Of a stretch of 64,000 nucleotides of DNA, positions 11,536 through 21,650 are shown piece by piece. Below the pieces are notes generated by a model. That model saw only the letters and a list, made by a program, of their open reading frames with translations, made no database searches and had not been told where the DNA came from. The stretch covers positions 1,957,289 through 2,021,288 of the forward strand of contig BCHX01000003.1 of assembly GCA_001599755.1 (NCBI GenBank), given 5' to 3'. Position numbers and translations under genes: made by a program. The DNA is from Gliomastix tumulicola. Its lineage: Eukaryota > Ascomycota > Sordariomycetes > Hypocreales > Bionectriaceae. Numbering within the stretch: the first letter of the stretch is position 1; the number at the start of each line of letters is the position of its first letter.

Positions 11536-12296
11536 ATGGACAAGGCACCCAGCAGCCAAGGGCCTTCGAAGCGTCCAGGAGATGCTCAGCAGCCCAACCC
11601 AGTCGCCGAACAAGCGTCGTCTTCCGCAGTCGACGATCGTCGGCCGGACCCCATGCCAGCGAGGGAAGCCGATTCCACCCCGGACATCAGCCATGGCGAC
11701 CGGAGCAGACCCCACGACGACGGCGGCGACGAGGCCGACGACAACAATTCCGACAGCGACGGCAACGATGAGGAGGCCGACCACGACGACGACGACGGCG
11801 ACAACAATAGCAACGACGGTGATGATAGCCACACGAGCAACCATAACCTCGACTCCGACGGCGAGCTCGACTATGACAGGCTTCGGAGCGAGGGCTTCCT
11901 CTACAACCCGGTATCCGATATCCCCACGCACTATTCGAGATGGCACTCCCAGATGATTATTGGCGACAGCGTGGTGCTCAATTTGACTCACGGATGGTGG
12001 GATAATCTCCAAAAATACATAGGGGACCTCTGTTCTGTCTTGTGTCCGCAACAGATGTCCCCTGACATGTTCGATCACAACGACGCCGCACGGCTGTCTT
12101 GGATTGTCAAGGGAAGAGCCTGGCCTCGACTCACGAAAAGCAGCCCCGTAGTCTTCTGCATGGCATGGATATGGCATATTTTATGCGACAATCTGTTCTC
12201 GCGGAAGTGCACGGACAAGTGGCGCAAAGGGCCCTGGTCCGACTTTGGCAACTTGATTCAAAATCTCCAAGGTAACGCTTTGACTGGCCCCCTTTT

Positions 12297-12329
<33 letters not shown>

Positions 12330-13467
12330 TCCAGTCTCATTCGCTTACCATGGCTTTCCCACACACAACATAGACAAGGTCCCGCACGAAGACAACGAGT
12401 TCACCATCTCCTTCTTCACCGGCAAGCAGTTCATGGCCCGCATGCTCTTCATGCACTACGGCACACACTCGGACCCTGACCGACTCAAGGCGATGATCCT
12501 CCAGCAGTTGCGGCCGTTCATCTTTGCGCGAGAGCCCCCCTATACAAAGGTCGAGGAAGCTCTCAACGATCTCATAGATCTCGCCCTGGAGGTCGACCTG
12601 GGCCTTGTCGTCTCGCGCTTCGACTTGCGGATCGAGATGGAAGACCCCGAGACTGGTCTGCAGTCGGGATTTGGCTTCAGCGAGAACTCCCGGTACATGG
12701 TGCTGGATACCTTGTATGATCGCGATTGGTCCAGCAAGGAAGGCCGCAGCGTCGATTTCGTCACCAGCCCTCTGGTCCGCTTCTACGGCAAGAACAGAGG
12801 CTACGCCGCAGCTGACGGCCACAAAGGCCTGTTCACTAGCAACATGGTCAAAAGGTATGAGATGGAGACGGTCCTTCATCCCATGCAGGTCGCCCTCGGC
12901 CCCGGCATGGCCTCTGCTCCCGTCCTTCGGCAGCCCCCGCCCGACGACGACGACGGCCGGTCAGATGATGACGGCGACAAGTCGGAGGACGAGGACGACC
13001 GGCCAGAAGATTACCCTTCGTCCGGCTCGGAGCCCCCGTGGGAAGCAATTCCGTTGCGCGACTCGCCAGCCCAGGAACCGCCTTCTGCCATTGAGAATCT
13101 AGATACTGGCGGCGAGACTTGCGACAACGGACAGACGGAGAACGATCAGCAGGCGGATGACGATACACAGCATGGTCCCCAGACCCAAGCAGACACCACA
13201 GACCAAGACACGACCGCACATCAGCAGGCCGATAATGACCAACAGACCGACAACGACCAGCCGACTAGTCTTCGAGGAGTAGGCTCCAGGTTGAGACTCC
13301 AGAAACGAGTAAATTATTACTACCCTGGGAGCGCAAACAAACGATCCAAGTCCCACTCGACTAAGGAGGCGCGTGGACGAGGAGATGGGAAAGAGCGGGG
13401 ACGTGGAAGGGGACGTGGACAGGGACGTGGCCAGGTTGCCAGCAAGGGGAGCCGTAAGCGGCGGTGA
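11536..13467 (+). CDS. unrecognised protein, partner family (copy B, acidic N-terminus and GRG tail)
   Basis: Exons 11536-12271 and 12374-13467 give 609 aa. The 102-nt intron has no stop in frame, so an unspliced read is also open and would insert a Phe-rich run; the GTAACG...TAG borders and the match to copy A support splicing. The first 110 residues are very acidic (Asp/Asn runs). The core aligns well with the gene at 5515-7256 (MFDHNDAARLSWIVKG, DNLFSRKCTDKW, HYGTHSDPDRLK, IEMEDPETGLQSGFGF). An acidic, Gln-rich linker leads to the shared basic motif (LRLQKRVNYYY...ANKRS). Unlike copy A it continues into a GRG/RGRG-rich basic tail ending GSRKRR, which resembles RNA-binding or nuclear-localisation tails. 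The family is not recognised and the function unknown. Its Hsp70-like neighbour is broken, so this copy no longer depends on an intact adjacent partner. Confidence 0.8.
12293..12319 (+). repeat. poly-T tract (27 nt) in the intron of partner copy B
   Basis: An uninterrupted T run lies inside the intron at 12272-12373, at the same intron site where copy A has TTC/CT repeats. Confidence 0.9.
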
Positions 13468-14474
13468 TGGGATCTCACCAGATCCTGGCCCCAGCAGACA
13501 TGTGCTTGAACTTGAAATGCTTCCAGTGGTTGCAGAATTGCGCTTCCGTCTTCTCAAAATGTCATTCATTCGCCATTTGATCTCTAGTTGCTCTCCGCAA
13601 CCTCCAACTAGTACCTAAGGTAGTTCTTCAATGCTACAGTCTTTTTTTTTTCTTCTTCATCTTCCGCAAGCTCAAATTACAAATCTCAAGCACGGCCAGT
13701 AAGGCCCCTCCAGTGAGATCATGGCTGCCACCATCCACTTCAGCACTGCTAAGCTTGGAGAGATCACTGTGACTGCTCTGCCCCGCCATTACGCAGTGAG
13801 AATGGCCAGGCAAGTTGGTACCCGCGCAAGGCACTCGGAGAAATGGTCGAGAATGGCCAGCCATGGCGTTCTTCCGCGGAGAAGTCAAGGATTCACAGCC
13901 GGTGGCTTTCGCAAGGGAGGGCCCGGCCTGGCTTCTGATCGAGTGACCCTGAGACGTCTTTGTCCTGACTGGCCCCACTCGGTGAGGCGAGCTGCATCAA
14001 TATTGCACTTTGAAGCACAACGCCACGCGCCGGGATTTGAGGCATTTTCTTTCGGACGCCGTGTACGGTGATAGATCAGAAGAGCTATAGGCGAATTGGA
14101 TCCCCTGTTAAGCGAGGTTCTGCGTTGTGATTCGGCTCGCCCTGCCTTTGTCTTCGACCTTGGAGCTTCTGATCAATTGATGTCGTTCAGCCCCACTATG
14201 GGAGCGAAGAGACCGCCCCACACGCCTCCATTTGCTTAGTCATCTACAGTCACCTGACTTCGCGGCCGGGTCCCATGGCATGCACGCGCCAGAAAACACG
14301 TCCAGGCCGCTCCCATCAGTTGGCAGTACAACGAGAGGAAACAATTATTAATGACCTGTCACAGTGGGTCAGCTATCGGATTGACCCCAGGCTCTGGACG
14401 CTTCTCCTTGATGTCGCACCACCGCCAACGCAGCGTTTCTTGCTGACTTCGGGATCACCTCGCTCCTGCCCACC
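13468..14474. other. intergenic, promoter side of the ECM11-domain gene
   Basis: About 1 kb. An open frame at 13721-14071 starts with ATG, but I find no family resemblance or splice context. Nothing else was recognised. Confidence 0.4.
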
Positions 14475-15980
14475 ATGCCTCCCGAGACCAACGCGGCCGC
14501 CGTGACCATCAAGTCGAAGAGCGGCAAGCTCGGCGCCTTCGCTCGGGGCATTTCCGACGGCGACGCGCACTACAATGCCCCCGCCTCGCAGCCCGATGCT
14601 GTCCCTCCCAAGAGATCTGACACGCCCGTCCTCCCGTCGTCAGCGCCCACGAGGGAGGACATGGCCAAGATTGCCCGCATCCCCCTGCCCCTGGCCTCGC
14701 GGCGCACGGCGCAGGTCCACAGACTAACCGCGCCTCCGACGCAGCCTCTCCCGCCACCCTCGCCTAAGAAGCCTCCGCAGGAGGAGTCGCCACACCAGCC
14801 AGGCGAGGCTCCCGGACCGCGGGATCTCACGCCGGAGTCGCCTAAGCCGCTCCAGGATCTAATCCAGTCGTGGCACACACGGGGCATGTTTACAGGCTCC
14901 CAGCTCGGCGACAACTTCATGGCGTCTGGTCTCACGTCCGGTCTGACGACGCCTCAGAATGAGCTCCGCGAGCATCGCAAGCAGCCAGAAATGATGATCG
15001 GGGCGGCAGGCCACCTGCCCTTCAGCGGCCGGGATGTCGACTTAATGATCTACGACAAGCTCGCCCAGGACAAGCCGGGACACAGGTCTGAGGCGCTGCA
15101 ACTGAAGCCAAAAAAGACCTCTGCCGGCAGCAGTCTCGCCGACGCAGATCCGCCCGCCCACATGGCGGACGGGTTCCAGAACGGTACCAAGCCGCACCAG
15201 AGCTACTACCGTGCCCAGTCGCCCATCCGCCGCCCAGCGAACCTCCCAGTGAGGGAGGAGTCCCGCAAGACACGCGGCGTGCGGGTAGACGCCCGGCGGG
15301 ACAGGCCGAGAAGCCCATCGATTGACTATGCCGACCCACGGCGGCACCTTCGGTTCGAGTCGGACGAGCGAGACCCAGCACCAGTGGTGCGGTACGCCAA
15401 GGAACGCGACGAGGATCGACCGCAGTATGAGGCTCACGAGACGCCCAAGACATCGCGGAGGCATGCACCGCTGGTGAAGAGGCCCCCGGGCAGCCCGACC
15501 CCGGCGGCGAAAGAGCAGCCGGCGGGGCCCCCCGCGAGCAGGAAGCGCAGCCGCGCGACCCCGGACTACGACGACACGGTGCTGGGCACCAAGACGTTCT
15601 CGGAGCTGCAGAGAGAGCCGTTCGACCTCGATCCCGCCAAGACGGTCATCCTCAACGGGGACGGATCCGACGGTGGTGACAGCCTGTCAAAGAGACTCGG
15701 GAAGATCCAGAGCCAGCCGGAGAGAGAGCAACGAGCATACTTTGGCACGATGCCCCTCGACGAGTGGGAGGCTTCCGGCGACTGGTTTGTGGACCAATTC
15801 GCCAGTCTCATGAGTCGTTTCAAGGACGCCCGCAAGGAGAAGCGACGTGTGGTGCAGGAATTCGAGGCGGAAGCCGCCCGCCGAGAGCAGGCCGTGCGGC
15901 TCAGGGCCGACGCCATCGACGATAAGCTCGTCAAGATGAGACAGGACGGTCAGCGAGTGGTGGGAAGTAGAGTGCTCTGA
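14475..15980 (+). CDS. ECM11-domain protein (putative meiotic synaptonemal-complex factor)
   Basis: A single uninterrupted frame of 501 aa starts at ATG 14475 (CCACCATGCC). The first 350 residues are Pro/Ser/Arg-rich and look disordered. The C-terminal 140 residues match the ECM11 family pattern: an Asp/Tyr-rich lead-in (PDYDDTVLGTKTF), SELQREPFDLDP, then PLDEWEASGDWFVDQFASLM, followed by a charged helix (KDARKEKRRVVQEFEAEAARREQAV) and a closing KMRQDGQRVV. In budding yeast Ecm11 is needed with Gmc2 for synaptonemal complex assembly; in filamentous fungi the family is little studied, so the meiotic role is by homology. The Lys/Arg/Glu helix probably forms a coiled coil. It faces the kinase gene at 16234 tail to tail, with a 250-bp gap. 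Confidence 0.7.
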   Translation: MPPETNAAAVTIKSKSGKLGAFARGISDGDAHYNAPASQPDAVPPKRSDTPVLPSSAPTREDMAKIARIPLPLASRRTAQVHRLTAPPTQPLPPPSPKKPPQEESPHQPGEAPGPRDLTPESPKPLQDLIQSWHTRGMFTGSQLGDNFMASGLTSGLTTPQNELREHRKQPEMMIGAAGHLPFSGRDVDLMIYDKLAQDKPGHRSEALQLKPKKTSAGSSLADADPPAHMADGFQNGTKPHQSYYRAQSPIRRPANLPVREESRKTRGVRVDARRDRPRSPSIDYADPRRHLRFESDERDPAPVVRYAKERDEDRPQYEAHETPKTSRRHAPLVKRPPGSPTPAAKEQPAGPPASRKRSRATPDYDDTVLGTKTFSELQREPFDLDPAKTVILNGDGSDGGDSLSKRLGKIQSQPEREQRAYFGTMPLDEWEASGDWFVDQFASLMSRFKDARKEKRRVVQEFEAEAARREQAVRLRADAIDDKLVKMRQDGQRVVGSRVL

Positions 15981-16233
15981 GGGTGTCGTGAAGGGAGATG
16001 TGTGCGCAGGGGTTCTGAGCAAGGCTAGAAACGTATACCCTTTCATGATGTCACGAATGCGTGGGCAGGCGTTTGGTCGGCAGTCTTTTCGGTCGGAATG
16101 GATCAGGTTCTATTTGCTTTCCACTATGTAATATAAAAAGGTGGTGCGCGACACTCCTCCAAATGAGAGCACCGCTCAGTTACTGAGGCTTGGTCGAGGT
16201 ATATCTTTCAAATCCAAAACGATACTAGTTACT

Positions 16234-17118
16234 CTAGATACGGAAAACCTCCTTCACCTTCCTGTCGGAGCCAACAATCATCCTGAGTTGGTGGCCGGGT
16301 CTTCCTGGTAAAATGCCCTGCCTGACCTTGTCTGTGTAAAGCTCATATGCGGGGAAATAGCCATCGACAAACTTAATGACCTGCTCGGGGCCCATGCCAG
16401 CATTGGGGTCGCCCTTGTCCCGCCGGAGGTGCTCCTCCTGCTGCGAGCGCCAGTTGTAGACGAACTCGAGGTCCTCGGCGTCAATGTGAATAAAGGCGTC
16501 AAACAGGTCGGTGAGCGCGTCGTAGCCCCTGAGCCGCTCGTTGACGAAGAGCAGGTGCTCGAGCTTGTGCTTCTGCAGCGTGCGGCTCGGGCCGTTCCAC
16601 TTGGCCTCGACGTCGCCGTCGCTCAGGGCGCGGAAGCCGACCGACCAGCCCTCCAGGATGACGGCCCTCGTCCGGGGCTGGCCCGGCTGGTTGACGGCGC
16701 GCCAGGCGGACGCGGGGGCCCTGTCGCCGTGGCCGTTGTAGGCCGACTTGTCGTAGGCGGGGATCGTCGTCGGCCGCCCGTCCGCGAGGGCGGAGAAGAC
16801 CTCCCCGGCGAGGACCAGGTCGTGCGTCCCCGGCTCGCCACGGTGCTGCACCAGGGCGTTGTCCGGGTTCGCCCTGCCGAGCGCCACGAGGTCCTCGTGG
16901 TTCAGGTAGAAGTCGTCGATGCTGCAGACGAGCGTGTGGACGCCCTGCGCCTCGAGCGTGGCGGCCAGGGCGCTCACGAGCGTCGTCTTGCCGGCGCCCT
17001 GGACGCCGTTGAGGCCGATGACGAAGGGCCGGTCTGATGAGGCGTCGCGCTTGGCCAGGTGCTCCAGGATGAAGGGCACGCAGATGGGCGTCTTGTCGTC
17101 TACGAACTGGGCGGACAT
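16234..17118 (-). CDS. P-loop kinase of the D-glycerate 3-kinase / Tda10 type
   Basis: One exon, 294 aa. The start is ATG 17118; the frame stays open upstream, but only non-ATG codons are available there. It has a clear P-loop, GVQGAGKTT at residues 38-46, a Walker-B-like strand CSIDDFYL about 25 residues later, and RGEPGTHD and AYDKSAYNG, which are typical of the YGR205W/Tda10 and plant glycerate kinase family of the phosphoribulokinase/pantothenate kinase fold. ILEGWSVGF and ERLRGYDALTDLFDAFIHI are also family landmarks. The plant enzyme phosphorylates D-glycerate to 3-phosphoglycerate; for the fungal proteins the substrate is less certain, so the activity is stated by family. The protein has no obvious targeting sequence. 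It is divergently arranged with fox2, sharing a 957-bp intergenic region. Confidence 0.85.
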   Translation of the reverse strand: MSAQFVDDKTPICVPFILEHLAKRDASSDRPFVIGLNGVQGAGKTTLVSALAATLEAQGVHTLVCSIDDFYLNHEDLVALGRANPDNALVQHRGEPGTHDLVLAGEVFSALADGRPTTIPAYDKSAYNGHGDRAPASAWRAVNQPGQPRTRAVILEGWSVGFRALSDGDVEAKWNGPSRTLQKHKLEHLLFVNERLRGYDALTDLFDAFIHIDAEDLEFVYNWRSQQEEHLRRDKGDPNAGMGPEQVIKFVDGYFPAYELYTDKVRQGILPGRPGHQLRMIVGSDRKVKEVFRI

Positions 17119-18075
17119 GGTGGGCTGTGGGCGAGGGCTCGCTTGGGGGGGTGACTGAATTGCAGTTTCAGAGAACAAAGTCTCAACGTGAAATCATCTT
17201 CTCACAACGACGCCCGAAGATGCGATATTTGTTCATGAGCTGGGAGCTTAGCCTCGGGGGTCGTCGGATGTGGGGTATCGGCTGGTTGCCGATATTCGGG
17301 TGAAGAATATGCCGTCGACGTAAGTGGACGATTTCACCCGCGGGGAGTCGCTTGGGGGATGCATCTCGCGGTGATGGACGCGAACAGGAAGCGTGGAATA
17401 TGACAGATCGTGACATTGAGAAGGATGAGGGGGGGGAGGATCCGTGATGGTCGCATAATCTGCTTCCATGCAGGGACTGGCACTTGACACAGCCGTCGGC
17501 CCTGCAGAAGCGAGTCTCAGCGGCCAACACCCCCAAGCCCGGGGTTGGTCGGTCCCTGGGGTCCCTCTGGGGTAGGTGCAGCCTTTAGTGCATTTCCCAG
17601 GGCCAGTTGCGTGCTGGTCCGATGGTATCCGTCTGCCGGGCCATCTCGTTGAGCATGTGAATTGTGACGACACGGATCAGGCGACGGCGGCTGTTGCTGA
17701 CTCATCACTGTGTGCAGAGCGAATTTCACATGTGACCGCGTCGCCGTCACGACAGAAACCCGCCGACGTCCGAAAACAGCCTAGCGCCTTTCCCCCACAG
17801 AAGTCCTTATGGATCCCCACTTACCCACCAGAACTCAGCCGAGGCTCCGTGGCCCAATTTCCCCTACAGAGAGCTCTATCTTTACCGATTGATGATTGTG
17901 CCATCCGCGGTCCCGGGACTTTGTAAAAGAACTCTTGTCGTCCGCCTTCTTCCCTCCTGATTTTCGTCTTTTTTATACCTCTTCCCTCCTCTCCATTCCC
18001 TCTCCTCCCTTTCCATTCTGTATCTCCCTCTCCCTTCTTTTCTCCCAACAAGGAAGACACACACATCATACCAGC
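17119..18075. promoter_or_regulatory. divergent promoter region between the glycerate-kinase-like gene and fox2
   Basis: Two copies of the hexamer CCTCGG/CCGAGG occur here (17252-17257 and 17839-17844). This is the core recognised by the FarA/FarB fatty-acid regulators described in Aspergillus nidulans. A long pyrimidine-rich tract (about 17940-18050) sits just before the fox2 ATG, as in many highly expressed fungal genes. Fatty-acid induction of fox2 is therefore plausible but not shown. Confidence 0.4.
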
Positions 18076-21000
18076 ATGGCTGAGCAATTGAGATACGACG
18101 GCCAGGTCGTCGTCGTCACCGGCGCCGGCGGAGGTCTGGGCAAGGTCTACGCTCTGTTCTTCGGCTCCCGCGGCGCGAGCGTCGTTGTCAACGACCTCGG
18201 CGGCTCGTCCAAGGGCGAGGGCAACTCGACGAGGGTGAGTCTCTGCTGCCGCGTTCCCCCCCCCCCCCCCCCCTTCTAGAGAGAGTAACTGCTAACACCG
18301 GGCAAACCAAACGTAGGCCGCTGATGTCGTCGTCAACGAGATCAAGGCCGCCGGCGGCAAGGCCGTGGCCAACTACGACAGCGTCGAGCACGGCGGGCGC
18401 ATCATCGACACGGCCATCAAGGCCTTCGGCCGCATCGACATCCTCATCAACAACGCGGGCATCCTGCGTGACGTCAGCTTCAAGAACATGAAGGACCAGG
18501 ACTGGGACCTCATCTACACCGTCCACGTCAAGGGCGCGTACAAGTGCGCGAGCGCCGCCTGGCCCCATTTCCGCAAGCAAAAGTACGGCCGCATCATCAA
18601 CACGGCCTCGGCCGCCGGCCTGTTCGGCAACTTCGGCCAGACCAACTACTCGGCCGCCAAGCTCGCCATGGTGGGCTTCACCGAGACCCTGGCCAAGGAG
18701 GGCATCAAGTACAACATCCTCGCCAACGTCATCGCGCCCATCGCCGCCAGCCGCATGACCCAGACCGTCATGCCCCCGGACGTGCTCGAGAACCTCAAGC
18801 CCGACTGGGTCGTGCCCCTCGTCGCCGTCCTCGTCCACAAGGGCAACAGCAGCGAGACGGGCGGCATCTTCGAGGTCGGCGCGGGCCACATGGCCAAGCT
18901 GCGCTGGGAGCGCTCGTCTGGCCTGCTGCTCAAGGCCGACGACTCGTACACGCCCGACGCCATCCTCAAGAACTGGAACAAGGTCGTCGACTTCTCCAAC
19001 CCCCAGTACCCCACCGGCCCCAACGACTTCCTCGCCCTCCTCGAGGAGTCCCAGCAGCTGGGTCCTAGCGAGCAGGGCGAGAAGCTCGAATTCGCCGGCC
19101 GCGTCGCCGTCATCACTGGCGGTGGTGCCGGTATCGGCCGCGCCTACGCTCTGGCGTTCGCCCGCCACGGCGCCTCGGTCGTGGTCAACGATCTCGCCAA
19201 CCCCGACACCGTCGTCGAGGAGATCAAGCAGCTGGGCGGCAAGGCCGTCGGCGTCAAGGCGTCGGCCGAGGATGGCGATGCCGTCATCAAGGGCGCTATT
19301 GACGCCTTTGGCCGCGTCGATATCGTGGTCAACAACGCTGGCATCCTGCGGGACAAGGCCTTCACCAACCTCGACGACAAGCTCTGGGACCCCGTCCTGA
19401 ATGTGCACCTCCGCGGCACCTACAAGGTCACCAAGGCCGCCTGGCCCTACTTCCTCAAGCAGAAGTACGGCCGCGTGCTCAACACCACCTCCACCAGCGG
19501 CATCTACGGCAACTTCGGCCAGGCCAACTACTCGGCAGCGGTACGTCTCCCTTGGAATGATATGCTTCGAAGATGATTAAATGCTGACTTGTTCTTTAGA
19601 AATGCGGTATCCTGGGCTTCTCGCGTGCCCTCGCCCTCGAGGGCTACAAGTACAACATCTTCGTCAACGCCATCGCCCCCAACGCCGGCACGGCCATGAC
19701 GGCCACGATCCTGCCCGAGGAGCTCGTCCAGGCCTTCAAGCCCGACTACATCGCGCCCCTCGTCCTCGCCCTCTGCAGCGACAAGTGCCCCGACCCGACC
19801 GGCGGCCTCTACGAGGTCGGCAGCGGCTGGGCCGGCCGCACCAGATGGCAGCGATCCGCCGGCCACGGCTTCCCCATTGACGTGCCTCTCGTCCCCGAGG
19901 AGGTGCTCAAGCACTGGGGCGACATCATCGACTTCGACCCTGCCAAGGCCGACCACCCGGAGAAGACGCAGGACTCGCTCAGCAAGATTATGGCCAACAT
20001 GGAGAACAAGAGCAAGGTATGATGCCTCTTCAGCATCCATCGTCACCATCATCAATCACCACCACCACCACCACCACCACCACCATGTTATGAAACCAGC
20101 TCTTTGTACATATCACGCGCGTGTGTGTTTGCTTAGCAGATAGAAGAAATTGGATGACCGTCGTTACGTTTTTCATGAAAAACCCTTCTCCCCCCCCTAC
20201 TGTCTCTCTCTTTCTCTTTCTCTCTCTCTCCGATGAACCCCTCTTGCTGATGTCCATCCACCCAGACCGCGACGCCGCCCAGCAGCGCCAGCAACGAGCA
20301 TCTTGATGCCATCGCCGTGGCCCTCAAGAAGGAAGGCAGCCCGACCGAGTTCGCCTACGAGGACCGCGACGCCATCCTCTACAACCTCGGCGTGGGCGCC
20401 GGCCGCACCGAGCTCAAGTACGTCTTCGAGGGCGCCGAGGACTTCCAGGTGCTGCCCACGTTCGGCGTCATCCCGCCCTTCAACGCCGAGATGCCCTTTG
20501 ACTACGACGCCGTCGTGCCCAACTTCTCGCCCATGATGCTCCTCCACGGCGAGCAGTACCTCGAGGTGCGCAAGTGGCCCCTGCCCACGGCCGCGCGCCT
20601 CGAGTCCCGCGCGCGCCTGCTCGAGGTCGTCGACAAGGGCAGCGCGGCCATTGTCAAGAACGGCATCACGACGACGGTGGCGGGGACGGGCGAGGAGGTG
20701 TTCTACAACGAGATGACGGTCTTCCTGCGCGGCAGCGGCGGCTTCGGGGGCCCGAAGAAGGGCAAGGATCGGGGCGCGGCGACGGCGCCGAATGCGCCTC
20801 CGGCTCGGCATCCGGATCTGATCGTCGAGAGCGCCACGAGCGAGGACCAGGCGGCTGTCTACCGTCTCAGCGGCGACTACAAGTACGTATCACTCTCAAC
20901 TGGCCTGCCAATATGCGAAGATGAAGAAGGGGGAAGAAACTGACATTCCACAGCCCGCTGCACATCGACCCTGCCTTTGCCAAGATGGGCGGCTTCAAGG

Positions 21001-21313
21001 CGCCCATCCTCCACGGCCTCTGCAGCTTCGGCATCTCCGGCAAGGCCGTCTACGACAAGTAAGCAACCCCCCCCTGGCCAAAAAAAAAAACCAACCCGAT
21101 CCACGAGCTGACTTACACCCACCCAGGTTCGGCCCCTTCAAGAACATCAAGGTGCGCTTCGCCGGCCCCGTCATCCCCGGCCAGACGCTCGTGACCGAGA
21201 TGTGGCGCGACGGCAACAAGATCACCTTCCAGACCAAGGTCAAGGAGACCGGCAAGCTGGCCATTGCCGGCGCCGCCGCCGAGCTCCTCGGCGACGAGAA
21301 GAGCAAGGTGTAG
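18076..21313 (+). CDS. fox2: peroxisomal multifunctional beta-oxidation enzyme (hydratase/3-hydroxyacyl-CoA dehydrogenase)
   Basis: Six exons: 18076-18234, 18317-19540, 19600-20016, 20266-20882, 20954-21058, 21127-21313. They sum to 2709 nt, 902 aa, the usual Fox2 length. It carries two short-chain dehydrogenase domains in tandem. The first has TGAGGGLG at residues 15-22, NNAGILRD and NYSAAK; the second has TGGGAGIG, NNAGILRD and NYSAAK, whose last Lys comes from the next exon. The C-terminal third is a MaoC-type hydratase 2 with the catalytic-loop signature YRLSGDYNPLHIDP. It converts trans-2-enoyl-CoA through the D-3-hydroxy intermediate to 3-ketoacyl-CoA in peroxisomes. The last three residues are SKV, not the standard SKL-type PTS1, so targeting may use a weak PTS1. 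Intron 1 has a C18 run, and a CAC repeat lies in intron 3. Confidence 0.96.
18256..18273 (+). repeat. poly-C tract (18 nt) in fox2 intron 1
   Basis: An uninterrupted C run between the donor GTGAGT (18235) and the acceptor TAG (18316). Confidence 0.9.
20057..20085 (+). repeat. CAC microsatellite in fox2 intron 3
   Basis: About ten CAC triplets inside the intron at 20017-20265. The intron also has a CT-rich run (about 20204-20231) near its 3' end. Confidence 0.9.
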
Positions 21314-21650
21314 AAAGGAAAGGAGCTGCAAGAAAGAATTGGCCCTGTTTCGCAAGGGCTTGTCATGTATTATAACGAAGTATGTCTATCCAGCTAAGGA
21401 GCAGACGGTACGGAAGTCGATGTTCCAAATTGAACCTTGATGAAGGACCTGCGTGCGTGTGCATGATTCCTCTCATCCTGCCGAGTGTGTGTGTGTCCTT
21501 TTTCTCTTCCCACCAGACCATCTAGTAAGTCTTTATGAGCAGTAAACCCCCCTGATTGTGACCCAACGCCGTCTGCTACATGAGTTCCCAAGTCGCATGC
21601 CGTACAATCCAAAGAGCAGAATCACCTCCCCAAAACGCCAAATCAAAATT
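21314..21650. other. 3' region between convergent fox2 and RBR ligase genes
   Basis: 337 bp between two stop codons. It contains a short GT run (21486-21495). No gene is seen; presumably it holds both 3' UTRs and polyadenylation sites. Confidence 0.5.

Noticed and set aside
13721..14071. 116-codon plus-strand frame starting with ATG
   Set aside because: No family resemblance, no splice partner, and composition like the surrounding intergenic DNA.
16429..17037. Long plus-strand open frame opposite the glycerate-kinase-like gene
   Set aside because: It is the antisense shadow of a GC-rich coding exon: Arg/Val/Ala-rich translation, no domain, while the minus strand has an intact P-loop kinase.
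18188..19408. 406-codon minus-strand frame opposite fox2
   Set aside because: It mirrors the dehydrogenase exon and is composed of Val/Asp/Gly/Leu repeats typical of antisense reading of high-GC codons.
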